DNA of 64,000 nucleotides, taken from Sphingobium trunci (GTDB taxonomy: Bacteria; Pseudomonadota; Alphaproteobacteria; Sphingomonadales; Sphingomonadaceae). The translations under genes were made by a program, and so were the position numbers. Below are positions 7,006-16,589 of the stretch, one piece after another. The stretch is from the NCBI RefSeq assembly GCF_022664535.1, contig NZ_JAKUJY010000002.1, positions 1-64,000 of the forward strand, given 5' to 3'. The first letter of the stretch is position 1. Each line of letters begins with the position of its first letter. Below the pieces are notes generated by a model. It had not been told where the DNA came from. It searched no databases and worked only from the letters and a program-made list of their open reading frames with translations.

Positions 7006-9738
7006 TTGACCGACGAGACTGCCCTCGCCGACCCTTCGGACATCAGCCCCATCTCCATCGTGGAGGAGATGAAGGCGAGCTATCTCGACTATGCCATGTC
7101 GGTTATCGTTGCCCGCGCCCTGCCTGACGTGCGCGACGGCCTGAAGCCCGTGCATCGCCGCATTCTCTTCTCGGCCCATGAATCGGGCTTCACCTACAAC
7201 AAGCCCTATCGCAAGTCGGCGCGCATCGTCGGCGACGTGATCGGTAAATATCACCCCCATGGCGACACGGCCATTTATGACGCGCTGGCGCGCATGACCC
7301 AGGACTGGTCGATGCGCGTGCCGCTGATCGACGGCCAGGGGAATTTCGGTTCGATGGACCCCGATCCGCCGGCTGCCATGCGTTATACGGAAGCGCGCCT
7401 GGCCAAGGTGACGAACGCCCTGCTGGACGATCTCGACAAGGATACCGTCGATTTCCAGCCCAATTATGACGCCTCGGAAAGCGAACCGCAGGTCCTGCCC
7501 GCGCGCTTCCCCAACCTGCTGGTGAACGGCGCCGGCGGGATCGCGGTCGGCATGGCGACCAACATTCCGCCCCATAATCTGGGCGAAGTGATCCGCGCCT
7601 GCCTCGCCTATATCGACAATACAGGCATCACGGTGGACGAGCTGATCCAGATCGTCCCCGGCCCCGATTTCCCCACCGCGCCGCTGATCCTCGGCCAGTC
7701 CGGCGCCCGCAGCGCCTATCATACCGGGCGCGGCTCGATCATCATGCGCGCGCGCCATGTGGTCGAGGAAGGGCGCGGCGACCGCCGCTCCATCGTCCTG
7801 ACCGCCATCCCCTATCAGGTCGGCAAGAACGGCCTGGTCGAAAAGATCGCTGAAGCTGCCAAGGACAAGCGGATCGAGGGCATCAGCGACATTCGCGACG
7901 AATCGAGCCGCGAGGGCGTGCGCATCGTCATGGACCTGAAGCGCGACGCCACGCCGGAAGTCGTGCTCAACCAGCTCTGGCGCAACACCCCCGCCCAGTC
8001 GAGCTTCCCGGCCAATATGCTCGCCATTCGCGGCGGCCGCCCGGAACTGCTCAACATCCGCGACATTATCGAGGCCTTCGTCCGCTTCCGCGAAGAGGTC
8101 ATCACCCGCCGCACCAAATATGAACTCAACAAGGCCCGCGACCGCGCGCATATCCTGCTGGGCTTGGTCATCGCGGTCACCAACCTCGATGAAGTCGTCC
8201 GCATCATCCGCGGCTCGGCCAGCCCGGCCGAGGCGCGCGAAACCCTGCTCGCCCGCGACTGGCCCGTGGCGGAGATCGCCCCCTATCTGAAGCTGGTGGA
8301 AGCGATCGAGACGGAAGCCACCGGCGACACCTATCGCCTGTCCGACACGCAGGTCCGCGCCATACTCGACCTGCGCCTGCACCGCCTCACCGCGCTGGGC
8401 CGCGACGAGATCGGCAATGAACTGGCTGAACTGGCCGCCGCCATCACCGAATATCTCGCCATCCTCGGCGACCGGCGCAAGCTCTACGCCGTCATGCGTG
8501 AGGAATTCGAGGCGATCGAGCGCGATTTCGCCACCCCGCGCCTGTCGGAGATCACCGCCGCCGCCGATGGCATCGAGGATGAGGATCTGATCGAGCGCGA
8601 GGAGATGGTCGTCACCGTCACCGTGCAGGGCTATATCAAGCGCACCCCGCTTGAAAGCTTCCGTGCCCAGGCGCGCGGCGGCAAGGGCCGCTCCGGCATG
8701 ACCACCAAGGATGAGGATGCGATCACCGAACTGTTCGTGACCTCCACCCACACGCCGGTCCTGTTCTTCTCGACGGCGGGCAAGGTCTATCGCCTCAAGG
8801 TCTGGCGCCTGCCCGAGGGCGGCCCGGCGACGCGCGGCCGCCCGATGGTGAACTTGCTCCCGCTCGGCCCCGGCGAGACGATCCAGACCGTCCTGCCGCT
8901 GCCGGAGGATGAGGAAAGCTGGAAGGACCTGCATGTCATGTTCGCCACCGCGAACGGCACGGTCCGCCGCAACAGCATGGACGCCTTCGCCAACATCCCG
9001 TCGAACGGCAAGATCGCCATGCGCTTCGACGATGAAAGCACCGACCGCCTGATCGGCGTGGCGCTGCTTTCCGAAGAGGATGACGTGCTGCTCGCCACCC
9101 GCCAGGGCAAGGCGATCCGCTTCCAGGCGACCGACGTGCGCGAATTCCAGAGCCGCACATCGACCGGCGTGCGCGGCATGACGCTCAAGGGCGATGACGA
9201 GGTCATCTCGCTCTCCGTCCTTCATCGCGCGGGCGCCAGCCAGGAAGAACGCGACGACTATCTCCGCTTCGCTCCGTGGAAGCCGGAGAAGGAAGGTTCG
9301 CCGCAGATGAGCGAGGAACGCTTCGCTGAATTGCAGGCCAAGGAGCAGTTCATTCTCACCGTCTGCGCCAACGGCTATGGCAAGCTGTCCTCCGCCTATG
9401 ACTATCGCCGCACCGGACGCGGCGGTCAGGGCATCACCAATATCGACAATATCGGCCGCAACGGCCCGGTCGTCGCCAGCTTCCCTGCGACGCAGGGCGA
9501 CCAGTTGATGCTCGTCACCGACCAGGCGAAGCTGATCCGCATGGGCCTCGATTCCCTGCGCGTCATCGGCCGCAACTCGGCGGGCGTGCGTCTCTTCAAC
9601 GTATCGGACGACGAACATGTCGTCAGCGCCGCGAAGATCGAGGAAAGCGACGAAGAGACGGAGGTGAGCACCCCGGCGGGCCTCGAGACCGGCCCTGATG
9701 TCAGCCCCGAAGCCGATCCGGACCTGACCGGGGAGTGA
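7006..9738 (+). CDS. gyrA: DNA gyrase subunit A
   Basis: 910 residues with a TTG start at 7006 preceded by an AAAAAGAGA purine stretch. The breakage-reunion domain holds the catalytic tyrosine in [10 protein letters not shown] (Tyr127). The quinolone-resistance region reads [18 protein letters not shown], with Thr88 at the E. coli Ser83 position and Asp92 at the Asp87 position. The C-terminal beta-pinwheel has the GyrA box QARGGKG (about residues 553-559), which separates gyrase from topoisomerase IV. The tail is acidic. With GyrB, encoded elsewhere, it introduces negative supercoils. The last four bases overlap the next gene. The large antisense frame is a codon-bias shadow. Confidence 0.98.
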   Translation: MTDETALADPSDISPISIVEEMKASYLDYAMSVIVARALPDVRDGLKPVHRRILFSAHESGFTYNKPYRKSARIVGDVIGKYHPHGDTAIYDALARMTQDWSMRVPLIDGQGNFGSMDPDPPAAMRYTEARLAKVTNALLDDLDKDTVDFQPNYDASESEPQVLPARFPNLLVNGAGGIAVGMATNIPPHNLGEVIRACLAYIDNTGITVDELIQIVPGPDFPTAPLILGQSGARSAYHTGRGSIIMRARHVVEEGRGDRRSIVLTAIPYQVGKNGLVEKIAEAAKDKRIEGISDIRDESSREGVRIVMDLKRDATPEVVLNQLWRNTPAQSSFPANMLAIRGGRPELLNIRDIIEAFVRFREEVITRRTKYELNKARDRAHILLGLVIAVTNLDEVVRIIRGSASPAEARETLLARDWPVAEIAPYLKLVEAIETEATGDTYRLSDTQVRAILDLRLHRLTALGRDEIGNELAELAAAITEYLAILGDRRKLYAVMREEFEAIERDFATPRLSEITAAADGIEDEDLIEREEMVVTVTVQGYIKRTPLESFRAQARGGKGRSGMTTKDEDAITELFVTSTHTPVLFFSTAGKVYRLKVWRLPEGGPATRGRPMVNLLPLGPGETIQTVLPLPEDEESWKDLHVMFATANGTVRRNSMDAFANIPSNGKIAMRFDDESTDRLIGVALLSEEDDVLLATRQGKAIRFQATDVREFQSRTSTGVRGMTLKGDDEVISLSVLHRAGASQEERDDYLRFAPWKPEKEGSPQMSEERFAELQAKEQFILTVCANGYGKLSSAYDYRRTGRGGQGITNIDNIGRNGPVVASFPATQGDQLMLVTDQAKLIRMGLDSLRVIGRNSAGVRLFNVSDDEHVVSAAKIEESDEETEVSTPAGLETGPDVSPEADPDLTGE

Positions 9739-10082
9739 CCGACCTCTTCGCCTACAAGATCCTGACGAAAGATCAGTATGAGCAGCTCAGGACCGACGGC
9801 GTGTTCAAGGGCGCGCCCGTCGATCTGGCTGACGGCTATATCCACATGTCCACCCGCGAGCAGGCGGCCGAAACCGCCGCGAAGCATTTCGCTGGCCAGG
9901 ACAATCTGGTGATGCTGATGATCGACCTCGCCCCCTTCGGCGAAGCGATCAAATGGGAAGAATCACGCGGCGGCGCGCTGTTCCCCCACCTTTATGGCGA
10001 CCTGCCGCTGAGCGCCGTCGCAGGCAAGGTCGTCCTGCGGCTGGACGAACGGGGCATGCATCTGTTTCCCGCGGGATTTTGA
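9735..10082 (+). CDS. DUF952 family protein
   Basis: 115 residues from a GTG that overlaps the gyrA stop (GTGA), so translation is probably coupled. FAYKILTKDQYEQL at the N-terminus and DGYIHMSTREQAAETAAKHFAG in the middle are typical of DUF952, a small cytosolic fold related to ADP-ribosyltransferase-like proteins with no settled function. The end reads LFPHLYGDLPLSAV, also typical. Adjacency to gyrA gives no clear functional clue. Confidence 0.85.
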   Translation: MTDLFAYKILTKDQYEQLRTDGVFKGAPVDLADGYIHMSTREQAAETAAKHFAGQDNLVMLMIDLAPFGEAIKWEESRGGALFPHLYGDLPLSAVAGKVVLRLDERGMHLFPAGF

Positions 10083-10279
10083 ACTCTATTCGGCTCAAGC
10101 AAAGACAAACAAAGCTCATCCCATCTCCCATTGCCACCCATTTCGGTCTTTCCCGCGAACGCGGGGATGATGGGTAGTCAGTTGCCATTCCGGCTTTGGA
10201 AATGCGGGGATGGAAAGGGGCCGTTAAACTGCGCCGCTCTACTCTATCGATCGCAACAACTATCGATAGGCTGACGCCG

Positions 10280-10864
10280 ATGTGGCATTTCAAGCGGCAT
10301 GGATCAACTTCCCACTGGATTATGGCGGCAGCGGCAGCAGTGGCAGTTTTTCCCGGCTCAGCCGATGCTTGCCGGACGTTCGTTTCTCCGAAATTCGAGG
10401 ACGTAATTTATGCCGATGTCGTCGTGATCGGTCGCATAGATAATTATCGGATCATCCGCGACGAAGCGTTTCGCAAGCGGATGCTCGCAACGCCCAATCT
10501 GTCCGCTCCGATGCGCAAGACTTATGAGGATCCCACGCAAGGCTTGCTGTCTGATTACGCGCGTTTCGACATTCAGGTGGAACAGGTTCTCATCGGCCAC
10601 GCGCCGAGTAAGCTATCAGTCACATGGAATAATTCGACGTTCGGGGAACCGGAGAAGATGGGCGCAGGACGCTATCTTATCGCGCTGCGCCGGCCGAACT
10701 CAGCCAGCCCTCCGTTGCGCGGTCCAAGTGCGACAATCTGGCCTAGCCCCGACCTTAATGCTTTAACTCTTCTACAGGCGCCATGCTCAAGGGCCTTTAT
10801 CTACGACGCTGACAGCAGTGAGGCCGGGACCATTCGGAGAATTTTGAAGACCCGCCGGAAATAG
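10280..10864 (+). CDS. Secreted protein of unknown function
   Basis: 194 residues from ATG 10280, chosen because it gives a basic N-region (MWHFKRHGSTSHW) followed by a hydrophobic core and an ADA/C cleavage area, that is, a signal peptide. An upstream in-frame ATG at 10196 would add 28 residues without function. The mature part begins CRTFVSPKFEDVIYADVVVIGRI, a beta-rich pattern. No family is recognised. Codon use is visibly less GC-biased than in gyrA or trpF, which suggests relaxed selection or acquisition. It stands alone between DUF952 and the trp genes. Confidence 0.55.
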   Translation: MWHFKRHGSTSHWIMAAAAAVAVFPGSADACRTFVSPKFEDVIYADVVVIGRIDNYRIIRDEAFRKRMLATPNLSAPMRKTYEDPTQGLLSDYARFDIQVEQVLIGHAPSKLSVTWNNSTFGEPEKMGAGRYLIALRRPNSASPPLRGPSATIWPSPDLNALTLLQAPCSRAFIYDADSSEAGTIRRILKTRRK

Positions 10865-11029
10865 CCGGCATTGGTTCCTATGTCAGGTTTCGGAACCCGC
10901 CTCCGGCTCAACAAAAATAAAATCGGTCGGAAAGCAGTTATTCCCTGCTCTCCATCCTCTCAATCTTCCCGCCGTTTACCTAATAGTCGCACCCATCCCA
11001 TCTGATCCGCGGCGAATAGGCGCCAGACC

Positions 11030-11068
11030 ATGCCCATCTATGGCTGGCCCTGCACGACATGGACCTGA
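11030..11068 (+). other. Mini-ORF with two Trp codons in the trpF leader, start within a hairpin
   Basis: ATG 11030 encodes MPIYGWPCTTWT before TGA (11066-11068), ending 26 bases before trpF. Its start lies in a hairpin: GCCAG-A-CCAT at 11022-11031 against ATGGCTGGC at 11040-11048, with one bulged base and an 8-base loop. Two Trp in 12 codons is suggestive of a leader peptide, but no terminator/antiterminator pair fits in the remaining space. This is a candidate only. Confidence 0.3.
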
Positions 11069-11094
11069 GCGCATCAACCGCCTAAAGCGCCCGC

Positions 11095-11736
11095 ATGTCC
11101 CGACTCGCCATCAAGATTTGCGGCCTTTCGACGCCGGACACGGTAGGCGCCGCCGTGCAGGCAGGCGCGGCGCATCTGGGTTTCGTCCATTTCCCCAAAA
11201 GCCCCCGTCATGTCGAAGCGGACCAGCTTCGCGCCCTGGCCGCCCCGGTGCCTTCGCATGTCGGGCGCGTCGCCGTCCTTGTCGATCCCAACGACGAAAC
11301 CCTGGCGGAACTCGCTGCCACGGGCGCCCTCACCGCACTCCAGCTCCACGGCAAGGAAAGCCCCGAGCGCACAGCCGCCATCCGGACCCGCTTCGCCATC
11401 CCCGTCTGGAAGGCCATCTCCGTCAAGACCGGCGCCGACATTGACGCCGCAAAGGCCTATGGCGGCGCCGCCGACCTCCTTCTCTTCGACGCCAAGACGC
11501 CGGAAGGTGCGGCGCTTCCCGGCGGCATGGGCCTGCGCTTCGACTGGACGCTGCTGCGCGGCGTTCCCATACCCATGCCATGGGGGCTGTCGGGCGGTCT
11601 TGGCGTCGACAATGTCGCCGAGGCCCTCCGCATCACCGGCGCCCCGCTGGTCGATGTTTCCTCCGGCGTGGAAAGCGCGCCAGGCATCAAGAGTGTGGAC
11701 AAGATCATGGCCTTCTGCAATGCGGCGTCCTCATGA
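11095..11736 (+). CDS. trpF: Phosphoribosylanthranilate isomerase
   Basis: 213 residues forming a complete (beta/alpha)8 barrel. The start shows LAIKICGLSTPDTVGAAVQAGA with the catalytic Cys in KICG. GFVHFPKSPRHV follows, and near the end LSGGLGVDNVAEAL and the phosphate-binding VDVSSGVESAPG. It converts N-(5-phosphoribosyl)anthranilate to the carboxyphenylamino-deoxyribulose phosphate in tryptophan synthesis. It opens the trpF-trpB-trpA-accD-folC cluster. Confidence 0.97.
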   Translation: MSRLAIKICGLSTPDTVGAAVQAGAAHLGFVHFPKSPRHVEADQLRALAAPVPSHVGRVAVLVDPNDETLAELAATGALTALQLHGKESPERTAAIRTRFAIPVWKAISVKTGADIDAAKAYGGAADLLLFDAKTPEGAALPGGMGLRFDWTLLRGVPIPMPWGLSGGLGVDNVAEALRITGAPLVDVSSGVESAPGIKSVDKIMAFCNAASS

Positions 11737-11817
11737 GGCAGCTAACCGGCACACGATGGCGTTGATCACTTCCCTTGCACCCAAGAAGTGAACCTATTGC
11801 CTGACGAGACTGATCCG

Positions 11818-13059
11818 ATGACCGACACCATATCCCTGCCCAACAGCCTGCGATCGCAGCCCGACGCGTCCGGCCATTTCGGCGCTTTCGGCGGCCGCTA
11901 CGTCGCCGAAACGCTGATGCCGCTCATCCTTGAACTGGAAAAGGTCTACAGGGAAGCCCGGCAGGACCCTGCCTTCGACGCCGAGTTCACCCAATTGCTG
12001 CGCAGCTATGTCGGTCGCCCCAACCCGCTTTATTACGCCGGGCGCCTGACCGAAGCCCTGCGCGCCGGGGCCGAACCGGGCAAGGGCGCGAAAATCTACC
12101 TGAAGCGCGAGGAGCTGAACCACACCGGCGCGCACAAGATCAACAATTGCATCGGCCAGGCGCTGCTCGCCCGCCGCATGGGCAAGAGGAAGGTCATCGC
12201 CGAAACCGGCGCGGGCCAGCATGGCGTCGCCACCGCGACCGTCGCCGCCCTGTTCGGCATGGAATGCAAGATCTTCATGGGCGCCAAGGATGTCGAGCGG
12301 CAGAAGCCCAACGTCTTCCGCATGAAGCTGCTCGGCGCGGAGGTCATTCCCGTCGTCTCCGGTTCGCAGACGCTGAAGGACGCGATGAACGACGCCCTGC
12401 GCCACTGGGTCTCGAACGTCCACGATACCTTCTACATCATCGGCACCGCCGCTGGCCCGCACCCCTATCCTGAACTGGTCCGCGACTTCCAGTCGATCAT
12501 CGGCAAGGAAGCGCGCGAACAGATATTGGAGATCGAGGGCCGCCTGCCCGACATGCTGATCGCTCCGGTCGGCGGCGGCTCCAACGCCATCGGCCTGTTC
12601 CACCCCTTCCTCGACGACGCGGAGGTCAAGATGATCGGCGTCGAAGCGGCGGGCGAAGGCCTGGCCGGCAAGCACGCAGCCTCCCTTGCGGGCGGCAAGT
12701 CGGGCGTGCTGCACGGCAACCGCACCTATCTGCTTCAGGATGAGGACGGCCAGATCACCGAAGCGCACAGCATTTCCGCCGGCCTCGACTATCCCGGCAT
12801 CGGTCCCGAACATAGCTGGCTGCATGAAATCGGCCGCGTCCAATATATGCCGATCACCGACGACGAGGCGCTGGCGAGCTTCCAGAAGCTCTCCGCGCTC
12901 GAAGGCATCATCCCGGCGCTCGAATCCGCCCATGCGATCGCCAGCGCGGAAAAGGTCGCGCCCACGCTCGATGCCGACCAGATCCTGATCGTCAATCTCT
13001 CCGGCCGTGGCGACAAGGACATCTTCACCGTCGCCAGCGCCCTGGGTGTGGAAATATGA
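11818..13059 (+). CDS. trpB: Tryptophan synthase beta chain
   Basis: 413 residues from ATG 11818. An in-frame GTG at 11788 would add ten residues that the family does not have. [18 protein letters not shown] is the usual opening. The PLP lysine is in [19 protein letters not shown], and the phosphate-binding loop is [11 protein letters not shown]. It makes tryptophan from serine and indole channelled from TrpA. The downstream trpA overlaps by four bases (ATGA), consistent with equimolar subunit production. Confidence 0.98.
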   Translation: MTDTISLPNSLRSQPDASGHFGAFGGRYVAETLMPLILELEKVYREARQDPAFDAEFTQLLRSYVGRPNPLYYAGRLTEALRAGAEPGKGAKIYLKREELNHTGAHKINNCIGQALLARRMGKRKVIAETGAGQHGVATATVAALFGMECKIFMGAKDVERQKPNVFRMKLLGAEVIPVVSGSQTLKDAMNDALRHWVSNVHDTFYIIGTAAGPHPYPELVRDFQSIIGKEAREQILEIEGRLPDMLIAPVGGGSNAIGLFHPFLDDAEVKMIGVEAAGEGLAGKHAASLAGGKSGVLHGNRTYLLQDEDGQITEAHSISAGLDYPGIGPEHSWLHEIGRVQYMPITDDEALASFQKLSALEGIIPALESAHAIASAEKVAPTLDADQILIVNLSGRGDKDIFTVASALGVEI

Positions 13060-13892
13060 CCTCCATGACCGACCGCCTCTCCGCCCGCTTCGCCGCCTGC
13101 AGCAATGCGGGCCGCGCCGCGCTCATCACCTTCGTCACGGCAGGCGACCCGACCGTCGCCGCGACGCCCGCCATTCTCGACGCATTGGTTGAGGGCGGCG
13201 CGGACGTCATCGAACTGGGCATGCCCTTCACCGATCCCATGGCCGACGGCCCGGCGATCGAGCTCGCCAATCTGCGCAGCCTGGGTTCCGGCACGAAGAC
13301 GAAGGACATCTTCGCCCTCGCCACCGCCTTCCGCTTGCGTCACCCCGAAACGCCGCTGGTGCTGATGGGCTATGCCAATCCGATGCTGGTGCGCGGTTCC
13401 CAATGGTTCGCCGACCAGTGCAGGGCCGCGGGCGTCGACGGCGTCATCTGCGTCGATGTCCCGCCGGAGGAGGACGCCGAAATCGGCCCTGCCCTGCGCG
13501 CGGCGGGCATCCACCTCATCCGCCTCGCCACGCCGACCACCGATGCGGCCCGCCTGCCCACCGTGCTGAACGGGGCGAGCGGCTTCCTCTACCATGTCGC
13601 CGTCGCGGGCATCACCGGCAAGCAGCAGGCCGCGCAGGCCGCCGTCGAACAGGCGGTGGCAAAGCTCAAGGCCGCCACCAACCTGCCCATCGCGGTCGGC
13701 TTTGGCGTGCGTTCCGCCGAGCAGGCCGCCGCCATCGGCCGCGTCGCCGACGGCGTGGTGGTGGGTTCGGCCATTGTCGACATCGTCGGATCGCATGGCG
13801 ATGCCGCCGCGCCCTTCGTCCGGGATTTCGTCGCCACCCTTCGCGGCGCCCTCAACGCCAACAGCCCTCATTTCCGGGAGACCGCTGCATGA
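13056..13892 (+). CDS. trpA: Tryptophan synthase alpha chain
   Basis: 278 residues. [20 protein letters not shown] contains the catalytic Glu and Asp equivalent to E. coli Glu49 and Asp60. The flexible loop and phosphate site follow in [24 protein letters not shown] and [14 protein letters not shown]. It cleaves indole-3-glycerol phosphate to indole for TrpB. The start overlaps trpB (ATGA) and the end overlaps accD (ATGA). Confidence 0.97.
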   Translation: MTSMTDRLSARFAACSNAGRAALITFVTAGDPTVAATPAILDALVEGGADVIELGMPFTDPMADGPAIELANLRSLGSGTKTKDIFALATAFRLRHPETPLVLMGYANPMLVRGSQWFADQCRAAGVDGVICVDVPPEEDAEIGPALRAAGIHLIRLATPTTDAARLPTVLNGASGFLYHVAVAGITGKQQAAQAAVEQAVAKLKAATNLPIAVGFGVRSAEQAAAIGRVADGVVVGSAIVDIVGSHGDAAAPFVRDFVATLRGALNANSPHFRETAA

Positions 13893-14740
13893 GCTGGATC
13901 AACCGCGTCCGAAACGCCCTGCCCTTCATCGCCAAGAAGGAAACCACGGCCGAAACGCTGTGGCACAAATGCCCGTCCTGCGCGGAGATGATCTTCATCA
14001 AGGAATGGGAGGACAATCTCTCGGTCTGCCCCCGTTGCGACCATCATGGCCGCATCGGCCCGTCGGAGCGCTTCGAACATATATTGGACGCCGGTTTCAT
14101 CCTGCTGCCCACCCCGCAGGTGCAGGAAGACCCGCTCAAATTCCGCGATTCGAAACGCTATCCCGACCGCATCAAGGCCGCCCGCGCCGCCACCGGCGAT
14201 CAGGACGCGCTCATCAACGCGCGCGGCGCGATCGATGACGTTCCGCTGGTCATGGGCGTACAGAATTTCGCCTATATGGGCGGATCGATGGGCATGGGCG
14301 TCGGCGCCGCCTTCATCCAGGGCATCAACGAAGCCATCGCCCATAAATGCCCCTATGTGATCTTCACGGCGGCGGGCGGCGCGCGCATGCAGGAGGGCAT
14401 TCTCTCCCTCATGCAGATGCCCCGCTCGACCGTCGCGATCCGGAAGCTGCACGCGGCGGGCCTGCCCTATATCGTCGTCCTGACCGATCCCACCACCGGC
14501 GGCGTCACGGCGAGCTATGCGATGCTGGGCGACATCCAGATCGCGGAGCCCAATGCCCTGATCGGCTTCGCGGGCCAGCGCGTCATCGAAAACACCATTC
14601 GCGAAAAGCTGCCCGACGGATTCCAGCGCGCCGAATATCTGCTCGACCACGGCATGCTGGACATGGTCGTGCACCGGAGCGAGCTGCGCGACACGCTGGC
14701 ACGGGTGATCGGCTATCTGATGCCCCGCGCCGCCGCCTGA
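13889..14740 (+). CDS. accD: Acetyl-CoA carboxylase carboxyltransferase subunit beta
   Basis: 283 residues. ATG 13889 overlaps the trpA stop, and the longer frame upstream is an artefact inside trpA. A four-cysteine zinc ribbon (CPSCAEMIF and CPRCDHHG, about residues 29-53) precedes the crotonase-like carboxyltransferase domain with [13 protein letters not shown] and [16 protein letters not shown]. With AccA (elsewhere) it transfers carboxyl from biotin to acetyl-CoA for fatty-acid synthesis. The trpA-accD-folC order is common in alphaproteobacteria. Confidence 0.98.
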   Translation: MSWINRVRNALPFIAKKETTAETLWHKCPSCAEMIFIKEWEDNLSVCPRCDHHGRIGPSERFEHILDAGFILLPTPQVQEDPLKFRDSKRYPDRIKAARAATGDQDALINARGAIDDVPLVMGVQNFAYMGGSMGMGVGAAFIQGINEAIAHKCPYVIFTAAGGARMQEGILSLMQMPRSTVAIRKLHAAGLPYIVVLTDPTTGGVTASYAMLGDIQIAEPNALIGFAGQRVIENTIREKLPDGFQRAEYLLDHGMLDMVVHRSELRDTLARVIGYLMPRAAA

Positions 14741-14758
14741 AAACGGCAGGAAACCGCG

Positions 14759-16081
14759 ATGCCCGACCATGCCGTCTCCGACGATCCGGGCGTCCAGGCC
14801 CAGCTTGATCGTCTCGCGATGCTGTCGCCCGGCGCCGACATACTGGGCCTGGAGCGCATCACGGCGCTGCTCGACCGCGTCGGCAACCCGCACCGCGCGC
14901 TGCCCCCTGTCTTCCATGTCGCCGGCACCAACGGCAAGGGATCGACCTGCGCCTTCCTGCGTGCCGCGCTGGAGGCGGACGGCAAGACCGTCCATGTCTT
15001 CACCTCCCCCCATCTGGTGCGCTTCAACGAGCGCGTCAGGATCAGCGGCAAGCTGATCTCCGACGAAGCGCTCGCCCGCTATCTCTCCCGCGTCCTCGAT
15101 GTGGCGGAGGGGATCGGCGCCAGCTTCTTCGAGGTCACCACCGCCGCCGCCTTCCTGGCCTTTTCCGAACATCCGGCGGACGCCTGCATCATCGAGGTAG
15201 GGCTGGGCGGGCGCCTCGACGCGACCAATGTGATCGAAAAGCCGGTGATCTGCGGCATCGCCCAGCTCGGCATCGACCATCAAAGCTTCCTCGGCACCAC
15301 GCTGAAGCAGATCGCCGCCGAAAAGGCCGGCATCGCCAAGCCCGGCGCGCCGCTGGTGACGCAGCGCTATGCCGATTCGCTCTTCCCGGTGATGCTGGAC
15401 GCGGCCGCCCGCAACCGGACCCAATGGTTCGCCATGGGCGAGAGCTGGGATGCGGCGGCCTATCGCGACCGCCTCCATTATCGCGACGATCAGGGACGGC
15501 TGGAAACCCCGCTCCCCCGTCTGCCCGGCGCGCATCAGGTCCATAATGCAGCGCTCGCCTTCGCCATGCTGCGCCATCAGACTAGGGTGCCGGTCAGCGA
15601 GGCCGCGCTCAAGGCCGCGCCGCTCTGGGCGCACTGGCCCGCACGCCTGCAAAGGCTGGACCATGGTCCGCTGCTCGCTTCGCTGCCGGACGCCGCCGAA
15701 GCCTGGCTCGACGGCGGCCATAATGCAGGCGCCGGAGAAGCCATCGCCGCCTTCTTCACCCCGGAACGTCTGGAAGGGCGAAAGCTCCAGCTCGTCATCG
15801 GCATGCTGTCGAACAAGGATCTGGACGCCTATCTCGTCCCCTTCGCCGGACGCGTCGCGCATATCCATGCACTGCCGGTGCCCGGCCACGACCATCACCC
15901 GCCCGAGCGATTCGCGGCCATTGCCGAGCAGTGGGGCATTCCCTGCACCCCGCATGACGGGCCGGAGCAGGCGATCGAGGCCATCGCTGCCCAGCCCGGC
16001 CCGGCGCCCAGGTTGCTGATTGCAGGCTCGCTCTACCTCGCCGGTGAAATTTTGCGGCTGAACGGGCAATTGCCCGACTGA
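14759..16081 (+). CDS. folC: Bifunctional dihydrofolate/folylpolyglutamate synthase
   Basis: 440 residues. The Mur-ligase-type P-loop is VAGTNGKGSTCAFLRAAL (about 60-77). The second motif is EVGLGGRLDATNV, followed by KAGIAKPG with the carbamylated-lysine environment. LDGGHNAGAGEAIAAFF lies in the C-terminal domain. It ligates glutamate to dihydropteroate and to folates. The start lies 18 bases after accD, with GCAGGAAA as ribosome binding site, so it is probably the last gene of the trp-acc operon. Confidence 0.95.
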   Translation: MPDHAVSDDPGVQAQLDRLAMLSPGADILGLERITALLDRVGNPHRALPPVFHVAGTNGKGSTCAFLRAALEADGKTVHVFTSPHLVRFNERVRISGKLISDEALARYLSRVLDVAEGIGASFFEVTTAAAFLAFSEHPADACIIEVGLGGRLDATNVIEKPVICGIAQLGIDHQSFLGTTLKQIAAEKAGIAKPGAPLVTQRYADSLFPVMLDAAARNRTQWFAMGESWDAAAYRDRLHYRDDQGRLETPLPRLPGAHQVHNAALAFAMLRHQTRVPVSEAALKAAPLWAHWPARLQRLDHGPLLASLPDAAEAWLDGGHNAGAGEAIAAFFTPERLEGRKLQLVIGMLSNKDLDAYLVPFAGRVAHIHALPVPGHDHHPPERFAAIAEQWGIPCTPHDGPEQAIEAIAAQPGPAPRLLIAGSLYLAGEILRLNGQLPD

Positions 16082-16087
16082 AATAAC

Positions 16088-16104
16088 TTGCGATTGACTC
16101 GCAA
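16088..16104. promoter_or_regulatory. Fur-like inverted repeat
   Basis: TTGCGA (16088-16093) and TCGCAA (16099-16104) form a perfect 6-base inverted repeat around TTGAC, 44 bases before the start at 16149. The arrangement resembles the alphaproteobacterial Fur operator (TTGCGA, near-TGATT centre, TCGCAA). Assignment rests on pattern recall. Confidence 0.5.
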
Positions 16105-16148
16105 TAGCGTAATCATGCCTTCCCACGATAAAGGCAAGGTATCCGCGC

Positions 16149-16589
16149 ATGACCCCTGCAGAGCCATCCTCCCTCGACCAGCCCCGCTCGCTGCCCGGCG
16201 GCTACGGCAACCGGCTGTTTCTCTATGTCATGCGTCGCATGGCGACGGCGGGCGTCAACGATGCCCATGCCGCCAACGCCATGCTGGGCGCCTTCGGCCG
16301 CAGCTATCGCCGCCCGCTGGTGCTGATGCGGGCGATGATGCTGGAACTGGCCCGCAGCTCCAGCCGCAAGATATTGATCGCGCCCTGCTGCTGCTCGCGC
16401 ATGACGACGGACGAGGCGCTGATGATGCAGGCGGCGAGCTGTTCCCTGCGCAGCCCCCGCACCGCCTATGACGCGGTTGCGACCTTGCTCGGCAACGACC
16501 ATGCTCTCGGCGCACTCACCTGCCTGCAAGCCGTGTCGCAGGCGCACAGCGATCTCGGCCGTCCACTGGACCTTTACGCGGCGGGCTGA
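16149..16589 (+). CDS. Conserved Cys-containing protein of unknown function (DUF6628-like)
   Basis: 146 residues without signal or membrane segment. The centre reads ILIAPCCCSRMTTDEALMMQAASCS, with three consecutive cysteines and a fourth 18 residues on, a plausible metal or Fe-S site. I recall a sphingomonad family of this shape called DUF6628, but cannot confirm it. The Fur-like box upstream points to an iron-linked role. The 3' end overlaps the convergent permease gene by 16 bases. Confidence 0.65.
   Translation: MTPAEPSSLDQPRSLPGGYGNRLFLYVMRRMATAGVNDAHAANAMLGAFGRSYRRPLVLMRAMMLELARSSSRKILIAPCCCSRMTTDEALMMQAASCSLRSPRTAYDAVATLLGNDHALGALTCLQAVSQAHSDLGRPLDLYAAG

Noticed and set aside
6985..9618. 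877-codon open frame antisense to gyrA
   Set aside because: Its codons mirror gyrA wobble bias, it has no ribosome binding site or recognisable domain, and gyrA is certain. The same holds for the long antisense frames opposite accD-folC, uvrD, aroA, rpsA, alaS, glcB, maeB, lon and dnaX.
11756..11791. 12-codon frame ([11 protein letters not shown]) between trpF and trpB
   Set aside because: It overlaps a GTG that could be read as an early trpB start, but has no Trp codons, no ribosome binding site and no hairpin. Probably chance.
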